Assembly: GCF_900109995.1 (NCBI RefSeq)
Contig: NZ_FOCB01000007.1
Location: 62,001-126,000, forward strand
Direction of reading: 5' to 3'
DNA from: Pseudomonas sp. ok272
Lineage (GTDB): Bacteria > Pseudomonadota > Gammaproteobacteria > Pseudomonadales > Pseudomonadaceae
Length of the DNA stretch: 64,000 nucleotides
Of the stretch, positions 21,302 to 33,500 are shown in pieces. Numbering within the stretch: position 1 is the first letter of the stretch; each line of letters starts with the position of its first letter. Under the pieces are notes generated by a model. It saw only the letters and a program-made list of their open reading frames with translations. It made no database searches and was not told the DNA's origin. The translations under genes and the position numbers were made by a program.

Positions 21302-23740
21302 TCAGGCCGACTTGGCCGCCACCAGCGCTTCCTGGGCGAGTTCCTTCTCGGCCTCTTTCAAGTCCTCCTCGCTGATCATTTCGGCAATGACCCGCAAGCG
21401 CTCGACCACCCGCGCATTGACGCTGCCTTCCGGGAACTGGCCTTCCTCGTCCGGCGCCCCCGCCGGCTCGCCGACCAGCAGGCTCAATGCCTCGTCGGCC
21501 TGACGCACCGCGTAGACATGGAACTGCCCGGCACGCACCGCCGCCAGCACCTTTTCATCGAGCATCAGCGTGGCCACGTTGGCCTGGGGAATGATCGCCC
21601 CCTGCTCGCCGGTCAGACCACGCGCCTCGCAGAGACGGAAGAAGCCTTCGATTTTCTCGTTGACCCCGCCCACCGCCTGCACTTCGCCGAACTGGTTGAT
21701 CGAGCCGGTGATCGCAAAGCACTGCTTGAGCGGGGTTTTCGACAACGCCGAAATCAGCGTGCACGCCTCGCCCAGCGACGCACTGTCGCCATCGACATAA
21801 CCGTAGGACTGCTCCAGCGCGATGCTGGCCGAGATCGCCAGCGGGAACTCCTGGGCATACCGACTGCCCAGGTACCCGGTCAGGATCATCACGCCCTTGG
21901 AGTGAATCGGCTGCCCGAGGTTGACCTCACGCTCGATGTCGACGATGCCGCTGCCACCGGGGTAGACCGTGGCCGAGATTCGCGCGGGCACGCCGAAGGC
22001 CGAATCACCGACTTCCAGCACCGTGAGGCCGTTACACTTGCCCACCGCCGCGCCATCGGTATCGATCAGGATGATCCCGGCCAGCATGTCGTCGAGGATC
22101 CGCGCCGACACACGCCCGGTGCGGGTGGCCTTGGCCTTGAGCGCGCGTTCGATGTGCCCGGCATCGGTCATCTCGTCGGCGGCCAGGTGGCGAATGAAAT
22201 CCGCCTCGCTGACCAACTGGAACAGGTCGCCGATCCGCGCCGACAACCGCTCCTGATGCTCGGCCAGCCGCGCACTGTAGGTCGCCAGGCGCGCCACCGC
22301 ATCGGCGGTCAACGGCGCCATGCCTTCTTCCGAGGTGCGGGTCTTGAGCAACTGGGCGAACTGCTCCAGGCTCTCGTCGACCATCGGGATGTCTTCATCG
22401 AAATCCACCAGTACCCGAAACATCTCCTGGAAGTCCGGGTCCAGGTCCTGCAGCGTGTAGTACAACTGCCGCGCGCCGATGATGATGACCTTGACCTGCA
22501 GCGGAATGTGTTGCGGTGTCAGGGTCACCGTGGCCAGGCGCCCCAACTCGCCCAGCGGCGACTCCATCTTCAGTTTGCGCGACTGCAAGGCCCGCTTCAG
22601 CGCGTCCCAGACAAAGGGCTCGCTGAGCATCTTTTCCGCTTCCAGGATCAGGAAGCCACCATTGGCGCGGTGCAATGCGCCGGGGCGCAACTGCCGATAC
22701 GTGGTGTACAACGCGCCCTGGTCGGTGCTGTATTCGATGCGGCCAAACAGGTTGTCGTAGGTTGGGTGCGGCTCGAACACCACCGGTGCGCCGCCGCTCA
22801 GTGGATGACCGACCACCAGGCTTGGGCAGTACTGTTCCTCCAGCAGCTTGCGGGCGACGGCGTCGGACTTGCTGTCGTCAACCAGTTGCTCGACCACGGT
22901 CTTGAGCAGGTACACCTGCATCGCCTGCAGGTAGCCGCAGACGGCGGCGTTTTCCGCGTATTTTTCCGACAGCGGCGACAGCAATGGCTGCAGCGCCAGG
23001 GTGATGGTTTCTTCGTTGAGGTGACGCAGTTGGTTGCTGGACTCGCGCTTCCACTGCGGCAGGCTGGCCAATTCTTCGTTCAACCGCTCCTCAAGCCCGG
23101 AAATATCCTCATGGAATTGCTCGCGCACCGCTTCTGGCAGTTGGGCGAACTCCGCTTCGTCCAGCGCCTTGCCTTCGCTCATCGGGGTAAAGGCGATGTT
23201 GGTGCTGTCGCGGTACAGCGCGACGTCCTTTTCCAGCGCCAGGCGCTCGATCACATCCAACGCACGGTCGTAGCGCTGGTTGAATGCGCGGTCGATGGCA
23301 CTTTTCTTTTGCTGGTAGGACGGGTGCTCGAATACCGCAGGAAAGGTCGCCAGCAAGTTGTCGATCAAGCCATTGATGTCGGCGATGAAGGCGCTGCCGG
23401 TACCCGATGGCAACTCAAGGGCCCGGGGCTCGCGCGGATCATCGAAGTTATTGACGTAGACCCAGTCTGCCGGGGTCTGCAGGCGCTTGCCTTCGGCCTT
23501 TAAGTAGCGTTTGACGAAAGAAAACCGGCCAGTGCCGGGCTCACCCATGACAAACACGTTGTAGCCGGGGCGCGGCATGGCCACACCGAACTGCAAGGCT
23601 TCGACTGCACGCTCCTGGCCGAGCACACCGCGAAAAGGCTCCAGATCATTGGTGGTAGAGAAGCTGAACTGTTCAGCGGAAAACGGACGGGTCAGCGCTT
23701 CGGGCGCTAGACGCAAGCTGGCAGCAACAGGATCAGGCAT
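21302..23740 (-). CDS. Lon-family ATP-dependent protease (AAA, S16 peptidase)
   Basis: 812 residues. An N-terminal AAA module has the Walker A GEPGTGRFS near residue 68 and a long helical insertion at about 150-330. The C-terminal S16 peptidase domain has the Ser-Lys dyad at S653 (GDSASLGEA) and K696 (NEKIEGFF). It differs from the classical Lon in order and in lacking the Lon substrate-binding N domain, so it is the LonB/LonC-like type seen in P. aeruginosa as PA4576. A soluble cytoplasmic protease of unknown targets is the best call. Confidence 0.92.
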   Translation of the reverse strand: MPDPVAASLRLAPEALTRPFSAEQFSFSTTNDLEPFRGVLGQERAVEALQFGVAMPRPGYNVFVMGEPGTGRFSFVKRYLKAEGKRLQTPADWVYVNNFDDPREPRALELPSGTGSAFIADINGLIDNLLATFPAVFEHPSYQQKKSAIDRAFNQRYDRALDVIERLALEKDVALYRDSTNIAFTPMSEGKALDEAEFAQLPEAVREQFHEDISGLEERLNEELASLPQWKRESSNQLRHLNEETITLALQPLLSPLSEKYAENAAVCGYLQAMQVYLLKTVVEQLVDDSKSDAVARKLLEEQYCPSLVVGHPLSGGAPVVFEPHPTYDNLFGRIEYSTDQGALYTTYRQLRPGALHRANGGFLILEAEKMLSEPFVWDALKRALQSRKLKMESPLGELGRLATVTLTPQHIPLQVKVIIIGARQLYYTLQDLDPDFQEMFRVLVDFDEDIPMVDESLEQFAQLLKTRTSEEGMAPLTADAVARLATYSARLAEHQERLSARIGDLFQLVSEADFIRHLAADEMTDAGHIERALKAKATRTGRVSARILDDMLAGIILIDTDGAAVGKCNGLTVLEVGDSAFGVPARISATVYPGGSGIVDIEREVNLGQPIHSKGVMILTGYLGSRYAQEFPLAISASIALEQSYGYVDGDSASLGEACTLISALSKTPLKQCFAITGSINQFGEVQAVGGVNEKIEGFFRLCEARGLTGEQGAIIPQANVATLMLDEKVLAAVRAGQFHVYAVRQADEALSLLVGEPAGAPDEEGQFPEGSVNARVVERLRVIAEMISEEDLKEAEKELAQEALVAAKSA

Positions 23741-24015
23741 CGGGCTTCCTTACATCAGGCGGGGCAGTGATGGGCATTCTGGCGCCGCCTGTACCTGACT
23801 GGCAAGGCGCACCCACGGTAAAAGCATAGGCAAGTGCCAAGGGCCAGGCGGGCCACCGCGAAATGCGCGGTTACCTGAATGTTTGCAAAAAAAAACGGAA
23901 CCCTCGGATCGTGCCTAAACTCCAACGTGCGCGGCTGGATTAATAACCGGCCTGCTGGGGCCTATTTGGCACCAGCCCTCCTGTCCATTGGTATGCACAT
24001 AAAGAGAACAAAGCT

Positions 24016-24504
24016 ATGAAACGGATTCTTCTCGGTACTCTCTTCACCGTTGTATCCCTCAACGCCATGGCTCAAGCCCCAGGCGGGCCGGATTGCGGCT
24101 GGGGCAACATGCTGTTTGAAGGTCAGCGTGGCACTCCAGCCCACTTCCTCGCCTCCACCACCAACGGTACTTCAGGCAACGCCACCTTCGGCATGACCTC
24201 CGGCACCAACGGCTGTGCCACCAATGCGGCACTGACCTATGGCGGCAAGTCCTGGTTTGCCATGAACGGCATGATGAACGAACTGTCCGAAGACATGGCC
24301 AAGGGTCAAGGCGAAGCACTGACGACCTACGCGGTCGTCCTGGGTGTCGCGCCGGAGGATCGTGAGCACTTCGCCGCGGTCACCCACGAACACTTCCAGC
24401 AGATCTTCAGCAAGGCTGACGTGACCGCCGAGGATGTGCATACCAATACCCTGGCGATCCTCAAGAACGATCCTCGTCTGGCCAAGTACGCCACTCAAGC
24501 ATAA
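24016..24504 (+). CDS. DUF3015 family exported protein
   Basis: 162 residues with a signal peptide (MKRILLGTLFTVVSLNAMAQA). The mature N terminus GPDCGWGNMLFEGQRG and the segments GTSGNATFGMTSGTNGC and FMNELSEDMAKGQGE-like match the DUF3015 family. Function unknown; members are often periplasmic. A strong terminator follows and separates it from the DUF4105 gene, so it is probably a single-gene transcript. Confidence 0.88.
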   Translation: MKRILLGTLFTVVSLNAMAQAPGGPDCGWGNMLFEGQRGTPAHFLASTTNGTSGNATFGMTSGTNGCATNAALTYGGKSWFAMNGMMNELSEDMAKGQGEALTTYAVVLGVAPEDREHFAAVTHEHFQQIFSKADVTAEDVHTNTLAILKNDPRLAKYATQA

Positions 24505-24513
24505 GCTCGACCT

Positions 24514-24547
24514 GCCCGCTCCCTACCGGAGCGGGTTTTTATTTTTT
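24514..24547 (+). terminator. Terminator after the DUF3015 gene
   Basis: CCCGCTCC, loop CTAC, CGGAGCGGG followed by TTTTTATTTTTT. Strong. Confidence 0.93.
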
Positions 24548-24591
24548 GACCTGATCCACCTTGGGTCTTTTTTAATAATAAGTTGCCCACC

Positions 24592-26445
24592 ATGCTCAAA
24601 CGCCTCGCCTGTCTGGCGCTGATTGCCTGCGCCCCGCTGTCCGCCGCGCCCCTCCTGGACAACCAACGCTTGCAACAACTGGCCAACGATCCGTTCTGGC
24701 TTTCCCTGGGCCATTACGAGAGCGGCAAGCTGGGCGGCTGGCGCAGCTATGTCAGCGACAAGAAGTTCTTCCTGGCCCCCGATGGCGCCCACCACCCCGA
24801 CCAGGAACTGGCCGCCACCGTCCAGGCGCTATACGCCCCGGCCAGCGCCGGCCAGCAACATGCCCAGTGCGTGTACCCCGCCCGTACCCGCTGGCTCCAG
24901 GCACAGCTCAACCTCAACGACTTGCCGGCGGTGGACTGCAGCGAGTTCAAGCAATGGTTCAAGGATGTCTCGCCCCACAGCGCGGTGATGATTTTCCCGG
25001 CGGCCTACCTCAATAGCCCCTCGTCGATGTTCGGCCACACCCTGCTGCGCATTGACCAGGCGGGTGTACAAAGCGACCACACCGCCCTGCTCAGCTACGC
25101 GATCAACTTCGGCGCCTACATCGAAGGCTCGGACAACAGCCTCCTGTACGCCTGGAAAGGCCTGATGGGTGGCTACCCGGGGCTGTTCGCGCTGGTGCCC
25201 TACCAGGAAAAACTCTCCGAGTACCGTAGTCTGGAGAACCGCGACTTGTGGGAATACCGCTTGAACCTGACCCAGGCGGAAACCGAGCGCATGGTCGAGC
25301 ATGTCTGGGAGCTCAAGCAGATCCAGTTCGACTACTTCTTCTTCGATGAAAACTGCTCCTACCGCTTGCTCGAATTGCTGCAAGTGGCACGCCCGAGCCT
25401 CAGGCTCACCGAGCAGTTCCCGCTGACCGCGATTCCCACTGACACGGTCAAAGCCGTCAAGGATGCGGGGCTGGTGGAGAAAATCGACTACCGCCCCTCC
25501 CGCGAGCGAGAACTGCTGAGTCGCGCCGAGCCGTTGACCGACGACGAGCAGCAGTGGGTGCTGCAGATCAGCGCCGATCAACAGCAACTACAGGCTCCAG
25601 CCTTCAAGGCGCTGCCACGGGACCGCCAGGCGCTGATCATTGATGCCGCCTATCGCCTGGAGCGCTATCGCGCCAACGGCGAAGAGCGCGACCCGGCACG
25701 CGCGCAACGCAGTTTCGAATTACTGCGGGCGATCAACCAGAACCCGGCGCCCGAACTGTCCATCGAACGTCCCGGGCTGCCGGAAGACGGCCACCAGTCG
25801 CGCACCTGGCAAGCCGGGCTCGGCACTCGCGGTGACCGGGCGTTCGGCGAGTACGGCCTGCGCATGGCGTACCACGACCTCAACGACAACGCCCAGAGCT
25901 TCCCCCTCGGCGCACAGATTGAAATCCTGCAGATGAAGCTGCGCCAGTACGAAGGCAATCAGTGGCAATTGCAGCAACTGGACCTGGCGACCATTCGTTC
26001 GCTGACGCCTCGCAATGAGTTGCTGCAACCCTGGTCATGGCAAGTCACTGGTGGCCTGGAGCGGGTGCCGGGCAAGCATGATGACCAAACCCTGGTCAGC
26101 CACGTCAATGGTGGCGCGGGGGGCACCTGGCAGTTGGGCGAGGATGTGCTGGGCTTCGCCCTCGGTACGGTGCGGGTCGAACACAACAACGATTTCTCGG
26201 CGTTCGTCGCCCCCGCCGCCGGTTTCAACAGCGGTGTACTGTGGAAGAATCCACTGGGCAATTTCAGCCTGGAGAGCAAGGGCGACTTCTTCACCAACGG
26301 TGAAGTACGTCGTAGCCTGAGCCTGAACCAGCAGTGGGAGCTTTCGCAGAACCTCGGCCTACGCCTGAGCGCCCAACGGGAGTTCAGCCACATCGCCTCG
26401 CCGGAAAACGAGGTAATGCTGGAGCTGAAGTGGTATCACTACTGA
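24592..26445 (+). CDS. DUF4105 domain protein (cell-envelope)
   Basis: 617 residues from ATG 24592, with a signal peptide (MLKRLACLALIACAPLSAAP). Residues about 100-290 form the DUF4105 domain: SSMFGHTLLRID, LLSYAINFGAY, YAWKGLMGGYPG, DLWEYRLNLT and the conserved FDENCSYRLLELL. The last 250 residues are beta-rich and the protein ends in ELKWYHY, an aromatic end typical of outer-membrane barrels. Enzymatic role is not known; the conserved His and Cys suggest a peptidase or transferase fold, which is inference. Confidence 0.87.
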   Translation: MLKRLACLALIACAPLSAAPLLDNQRLQQLANDPFWLSLGHYESGKLGGWRSYVSDKKFFLAPDGAHHPDQELAATVQALYAPASAGQQHAQCVYPARTRWLQAQLNLNDLPAVDCSEFKQWFKDVSPHSAVMIFPAAYLNSPSSMFGHTLLRIDQAGVQSDHTALLSYAINFGAYIEGSDNSLLYAWKGLMGGYPGLFALVPYQEKLSEYRSLENRDLWEYRLNLTQAETERMVEHVWELKQIQFDYFFFDENCSYRLLELLQVARPSLRLTEQFPLTAIPTDTVKAVKDAGLVEKIDYRPSRERELLSRAEPLTDDEQQWVLQISADQQQLQAPAFKALPRDRQALIIDAAYRLERYRANGEERDPARAQRSFELLRAINQNPAPELSIERPGLPEDGHQSRTWQAGLGTRGDRAFGEYGLRMAYHDLNDNAQSFPLGAQIEILQMKLRQYEGNQWQLQQLDLATIRSLTPRNELLQPWSWQVTGGLERVPGKHDDQTLVSHVNGGAGGTWQLGEDVLGFALGTVRVEHNNDFSAFVAPAAGFNSGVLWKNPLGNFSLESKGDFFTNGEVRRSLSLNQQWELSQNLGLRLSAQREFSHIASPENEVMLELKWYHY

Positions 26446-26469
26446 CCCACCCACCGGGGGAGATCGGCC

Positions 26470-28316
<1,847 letters not shown>

Positions 28317-28367
28317 TTATTGTCGTTAGAGATGATTGAGCCGGACTTTAGCAATTCGAACCGCACC

Positions 28368-28387
28368 GCGACAGCGCAAAATGTCGC
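28368..28387. promoter_or_regulatory. Hairpin in the gdhA upstream region
   Basis: GCGACA-GCGCAAAA-TGTCGC, about 70 bases before the gdhA start. It could be an operator or leader stem; nothing more can be said from the sequence. Confidence 0.3.
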
Positions 28388-28496
28388 TTTTATGAATTTA
28401 AATGGTGCATTGGATATAAATAGCTCGGCATTTTCGGGCTTTCTTGCACCCAAACAGGGATTCACCCGCCAACACCTGCACCCTCCGCGACAGCGC

Positions 28497-28568
28497 TTTC
28501 GCGAGCAGGCTCGCTCCCACATTTGCAATGCATTCGTCGTGTGGGGTGGGAGCGAGCCTGCTCGCGAA
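28497..28568. repeat. REP pair between ettA and gdhA (inward arms reversed)
   Basis: CGCGAGCAGGCTCGCTCCCAC at the left and GTGGGAGCGAGCCTGCTCGCG at the right. The order of the arms is opposite to that of the other pairs, and the spacer is only about 25 bases. The 351-bp gap 28299-28649 is filled by the gdhA promoter region, this pair and the ettA terminator. Confidence 0.85.
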
Positions 28569-28599
28569 GACCACACCGCCGTCCCACTCAAAAAACCCA

Positions 28600-28629
28600 T
28601 AAAAAAACGGAGCCCAAAGGCTCCGTTTC
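28600..28629 (-). terminator. Terminator after ettA
   Basis: Read leftward: AAACGGAGCC, loop TTTG, GGCTCCG then seven T. Strong. Confidence 0.93.
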
Positions 28630-28649
28630 TCTATGCAACCAACCCGATA

Positions 28650-30314
28650 TCAGGCCAGTTTCTTGTGGCGTACCCGGTGTGGCTGGGCAGCGGCTTCGCC
28701 AAGACGCTTTTTGCGGTCGGCTTCGTACTCGGTGTAGTTACCTTCGAAGAAGATCGCTTGCGAGTCGTCTTCGTACGCCAAGATGTGCGTCGCGACGCGG
28801 TCAAGGAACCACCGATCGTGAGAGATCACAATGGCAGCGCCCGGGAAGTCCAGCAGGGCTTCTTCCAGGGAACGCAGGGTTTCGACGTCGAGGTCGTTGG
28901 ACGGTTCGTCGAGCAGCAGGACGTTGCCGCCCTCTTTCAAGGTCAGGGCCAGGTGCAAGCGACCACGCTCACCACCGGACAGGTCCTTGACGAACTTCTG
29001 CTGGTCGCCGCCCTTGAAGTTAAAGCGACCGACGTAGGTACGCGAGGGGATCTCGTAGCTGCCGATGCGAATCTGGTCGGAACCGTCGGAGATCTGCTGG
29101 AACACCGTCTTGCTGCCGTCCAGGTCTTCGCGGCTCTGGTCCACGCACGCCAGTTGCACGGTCTCGCCGACTTCGATGGTGCCCGAGTCCGGCTGTTCCT
29201 TGCCCATCAGCATGCGGAACAGGGTGGATTTACCCGCACCGTTACCGCCGATCACGCCAACGATGGCGCCTTTAGGCATGGAGAACGACAGGTTGTCGAT
29301 CAACACGCGATCGCCATAGCCTTTGGTGACGTTCTTGAACTCGATGACCTTGTCGCCCAGGCGTGGGCCGGCCGGGATGTAGATCTCGTTGGTTTCGCTG
29401 CGCTTCTGGAATTCCTGCGACTGCATTTCTTCGAAGCGTTGCAGACGAGCCTTGGACTTGGACTGGCGGGCCTTGGCGCCTTTGCGCACCCACTCCAGTT
29501 CTTCTTTCATGGCCTTTTCGTGAGCCGACTGCTGCTTGGATTCGGCCGCCAGACGGTCGGACTTGGCTTCCAGCCAGCCCGAATAGTTGCCTTCGTAAGG
29601 AATGCCCGCGCCGCGGTCAAGTTCCAGAATCCAGCCTGCCACGTTGTCCAGGAAGTAACGGTCGTGCGTAATCGCGACCACGGTACCCGGGAAGTCGTGC
29701 AGGAAATGCTCCAGCCAGGCCACGGAATCGGCGTCCAAGTGGTTGGTCGGTTCGTCGAGCAGCAGCATGTCCGGGGCGGACAGCAGTAGACGGCACAAGG
29801 CCACGCGACGTTTTTCACCACCGGAGAGGAATTCGACCTTGGCATCCCAGGCCGGCAGGCGCAGCGCGTCGGCGGCGACTTCCAGCTGGCGCTCCAGGTT
29901 GTGGCCATCGCTCGCTTGCAGGATGGCTTCGAGCTTGGCCTGTTCGGCAGCCAGCTTGTCGAAGTCAGCATCCTCATCCGCGTAAGCCGCGTAGACCTCG
30001 TCCAGGCGTGCCTGGGCGTTCTTGATCACGCTGACCGCTTCCTCGACCACTTCACGCACCGTCTTGGTAGGGTCAAGAACCGGTTCTTGTGGCAGATAAC
30101 CAATGTTCAGGTCCGGCATCGGACGGGCTTCGCCTTCGAACTCGGTGTCGACGCCCGCCATGATTTTCAACAGCGTGGACTTACCCGAACCGTTGAGGCC
30201 GAGAACGCCGATCTTCGCGCCAGGGAAGAACGACAGCGAAATATTTTTGAGGATTTCCCGCTTCGGCGGAACAACTTTGCCCAGCCGATGCATGGTGAAG
30301 ACGTATTGAGCCAT
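28650..30314 (-). CDS. ettA: Energy-dependent translational throttle protein EttA
   Basis: ABC-F ATPase that binds the ribosomal E site and gates entry into elongation according to the ATP/ADP ratio. 554 residues from 30314 (MAQYVFTMHRL). Two ABC cassettes: Walker A GLNGSGKST (39-47) and GGNGAGKST, signatures LSGGEKRRVAL and LSGGERGRLHL, Walker B LLLDEPTNHLD and LLLDEPSNDLD. The arm and the linker (SKSKARLQRFEEM) are present. No membrane segment. In-frame codons further upstream are not part of the family. Confidence 0.97.
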   Translation of the reverse strand: MAQYVFTMHRLGKVVPPKREILKNISLSFFPGAKIGVLGLNGSGKSTLLKIMAGVDTEFEGEARPMPDLNIGYLPQEPVLDPTKTVREVVEEAVSVIKNAQARLDEVYAAYADEDADFDKLAAEQAKLEAILQASDGHNLERQLEVAADALRLPAWDAKVEFLSGGEKRRVALCRLLLSAPDMLLLDEPTNHLDADSVAWLEHFLHDFPGTVVAITHDRYFLDNVAGWILELDRGAGIPYEGNYSGWLEAKSDRLAAESKQQSAHEKAMKEELEWVRKGAKARQSKSKARLQRFEEMQSQEFQKRSETNEIYIPAGPRLGDKVIEFKNVTKGYGDRVLIDNLSFSMPKGAIVGVIGGNGAGKSTLFRMLMGKEQPDSGTIEVGETVQLACVDQSREDLDGSKTVFQQISDGSDQIRIGSYEIPSRTYVGRFNFKGGDQQKFVKDLSGGERGRLHLALTLKEGGNVLLLDEPSNDLDVETLRSLEEALLDFPGAAIVISHDRWFLDRVATHILAYEDDSQAIFFEGNYTEYEADRKKRLGEAAAQPHRVRHKKLA

Positions 30315-30598
30315 GGAGAACCTAGCGTCAGTAACAGTTGAATAAAGCGGGCCACGCCCGTGCCAAGCCATGCGCAGCGCGGACAGTTGATTGCAATCAA
30401 TGTCAGCGAGCGTAGAAAAGCCTGAGTTTCTGGGGGCTGGAACGCCCTGCGTAACCGGTAAAGCTACCTCAATGCAGCATACCCGTCCAGCCGCAAGGGA
30501 CTGGCACTTTGCCACAACTCAAGGCATGCTAGCCGCCCTCTGGGCGCGCGGCTTATAGTGCATATCGCGCCAGTCCAGCCCCACCGCAGGATTAACGA

Positions 30599-33500
30599 TT
30601 GTCCAACGCCACCTCGCCCTCCTCCGCGCGCGCACTCCATCCTGCGACCGGATCGCCCCTGCGTGGCTCGCTCAAGGGCGCCTTGGCAACGCTGGTTCTA
30701 CTGCTGCTCGGCCTGTTGTTCTGGCAGCTCCTGGACCAACTTCACGAAACCCAGAAAAGCCAGCGCCAGTACACCATCGACTACACCGCCGACCTGGCCG
30801 CGCAAGTCAGCCTGAACATGGCGCTCAACGCGCAGATCGCCCTCAATCTGCTGCCGATCGTTGAACAACCACAAACCGACGAGCAACAGCAGGCCGTGCT
30901 GCGCAAGCTGCAACAATCGCTGCCCGATGTCCTCAGCGTGGCGCTGCTCAGCCCCTCGGGCAAGGTGCTCAGCGACAGCGCCGAAGACAGCCAGGACGCC
31001 GACTATCTAAGCGAACTGGTCAGGCGCAGCCGCGCCCAGGCCCATTACTTCAGCAACGCCGACGACGGATCGGCGGTGCACTTGTTGCTGCATCAGGCCA
31101 GCGGCAGTACACGGGGCTTTTGGGTCCTGCGTTTGCGCCCGACCTTTTTCTCCTCCCTGACCAAGCAGAGCGACGTCAGCATCCGCCCGCTGTGGCTGGT
31201 GGAAAACCGCATCACCCAGCAGATCATCAGCCGCGACGACTTGTTGCCATCCGCTCACCCCAGCCAGCTGACCGAAGAGGACCACGCCAATACGGTGCTG
31301 GTCGTTCCCCTGAGCAGCAGCGACTGGCAGTTGCGCGGCTTGTTCGACCGGCAACGGGTGATCGAACAACTGCTGCCCGCCTTCATCGGCAAATGCCTGC
31401 TGGGGCTGGCGTTCTCGCTACTGCCACTGATCGCCTTGCTGAACATGCGTCGCCGCCAGGGCCAAGTGAACGAGGGACGCCGGCGCTATCAGGACATCTT
31501 CGACGGCACCGGTGTTGCGCTCTGCGTGCTGGATCTTTCCGGGCTCAAGGCGGCTTTCGGCAAGAGCCATCTGCAAACCGACGATCAGTTAAAGGCCTGG
31601 CTGGCCAATCCAGCGCAACGCCAGCAATTGCTACAGGAACTGCGCATCACCGAGGTCAACCAGGTCGCCTTGCACCTGCTCAATGTGCAGTCCCACGATC
31701 AGGCCTGGAAGCTGCTGATCGACGGCCAGCCACACGACGGCAATGCCATCGGCAATCAACTGCTCGAAGCCGTGTTCGCGCAACACAAGCAACTGGAACT
31801 GGAGATCACGCTCCAGGACACCCAGGGCCATGACCAACACCTGTGGCTGGTGCTGCGCTTTCCCGAAGACCCGCACGACTACAAGGCCGTGATCCTCAGC
31901 ATCAACGACATCACCAGTCGCAAGTTGATCGAGCTGTCGCTGCTGGAGCGTGAGGGATTCTGGTCCGATGTGGTACGCACGGTGCCCGATCACCTGTATG
32001 TGCAGGACGTGATCAGCCTGCGCATGATTTTCAGCAACCACCACCTGGGGCAGACCCTGGGCTACAACAAGATTGAACTGCAGCAGATGGGCGAGTACTT
32101 CTGGGAGATCCTGCTCAACCCCGAAGACGCCGATCACTACCATCGCCTGCGCCAGGAACAACGCCAGGGCGGCTACACCCAGTTGTTGCGGTGTCAGTTG
32201 CGCTTCCGCCACCGTGATGGTGAGTGGCGCTGCTTTGAAGTCCGCGAACAGGCGCTCGCCCGGGACAAGCACGATCAGGTGACACGTATCATCGGCGTAG
32301 CCAAGGACATCACCGACCAGATCGAGGCCAGCGAGTCGCTGCGTGACAGCGAACAGCGCTACCGGATGCTCGCCGAAAGCATCAGCGACGTGATTTTCTC
32401 CACCGACAACCAGCTCGCACTCAACTACGTCAGCCCGTCGGTCCAGGCCGTGCTGGGCTATGACGCGCAGTGGATCTTTCAGAACGGCTGGCAATCGATC
32501 ATCGCCAACCCGCAACAGTTGACCGGCATCTACAGCCTGATGGACCGCGTCAGCAAGGCCCTGAACAAACCCGAGCAACTGGCGCAACTGCGCAGCCAGG
32601 TGAAGACCCAACTGTTCCTGTTCGACAGCCTGCGCGCCGACGGCCGCAAGATTCCCATCGAGTTGCGCGTGGTGCTGGTGTGGGACGAACACGGCGCCTT
32701 CGAAGGTGTGTTGGGCGTCGGTCGTGACATCAGCCAGCAACGTCGTGCGGAAAAGGACCTGCGCATGGCCGCCACGGTCTTCGAACACTCGACCTCGGCC
32801 ATCCTGATCACCGACCCGGCGGGGTACATCGTCCAGGCCAACGAGGCGTTCAGCCGCGTCAGCGGCTACGAAGTGGCCCAGGTACTCGACCAGTTGCCGA
32901 ACATGTTGACCGTCGACGAACAGCAAGAAGCTCACCTGCGCTATGTGCTCAAGCAATTGCACCTGCACAACACCTGGGAAGGTGAAGTGCGGCTCAAGCG
33001 CCGCAACGGCGAGCACTACCCCGCCTGGGTCGGCATCACCGCCGTGCTCGACGATGAGGGCGACCTGGCCAGCTACGTGTGTTTCTTCAGCGATATCAGC
33101 GAGCGCAAGGCCAGCGAGCAACGAATTCACCGACTGGCCTACTATGACGCCCTGACCCACCTGCCCAACCGCACACTGTTTCAGGATCGCCTGCATACCG
33201 CCCTGCAAACGGCGCAGCGGCACAAGTCCTGGGTGGTGCTGATGTTCCTCGACCTGGACCGCTTCAAACCGATCAACGACTCCCTGGGACACGCCGCCGG
33301 CGACCGCATGCTCAAGGAGATGGCCACCCGCCTGCTGGCGTGCGTCGATGAAGACGACACCGTGGCACGCATGGGCGGCGACGAGTTCACCCTGCTGCTG
33401 CAACTGCGCACCACCCGTGAAGTGGCCTTGAACCGGGCAATCCATGTCGCCGAGCAGATACTCGCCAGCCTGGTCAAACCGTTTGTCCTGGAAGGTCGCG

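Noticed and set aside
21263..23503. 746-codon rightward open frame
   Set aside because: Antisense to the Lon-like protease gene, which has complete catalytic motifs. The product is Arg/Gln/His-rich and meaningless.
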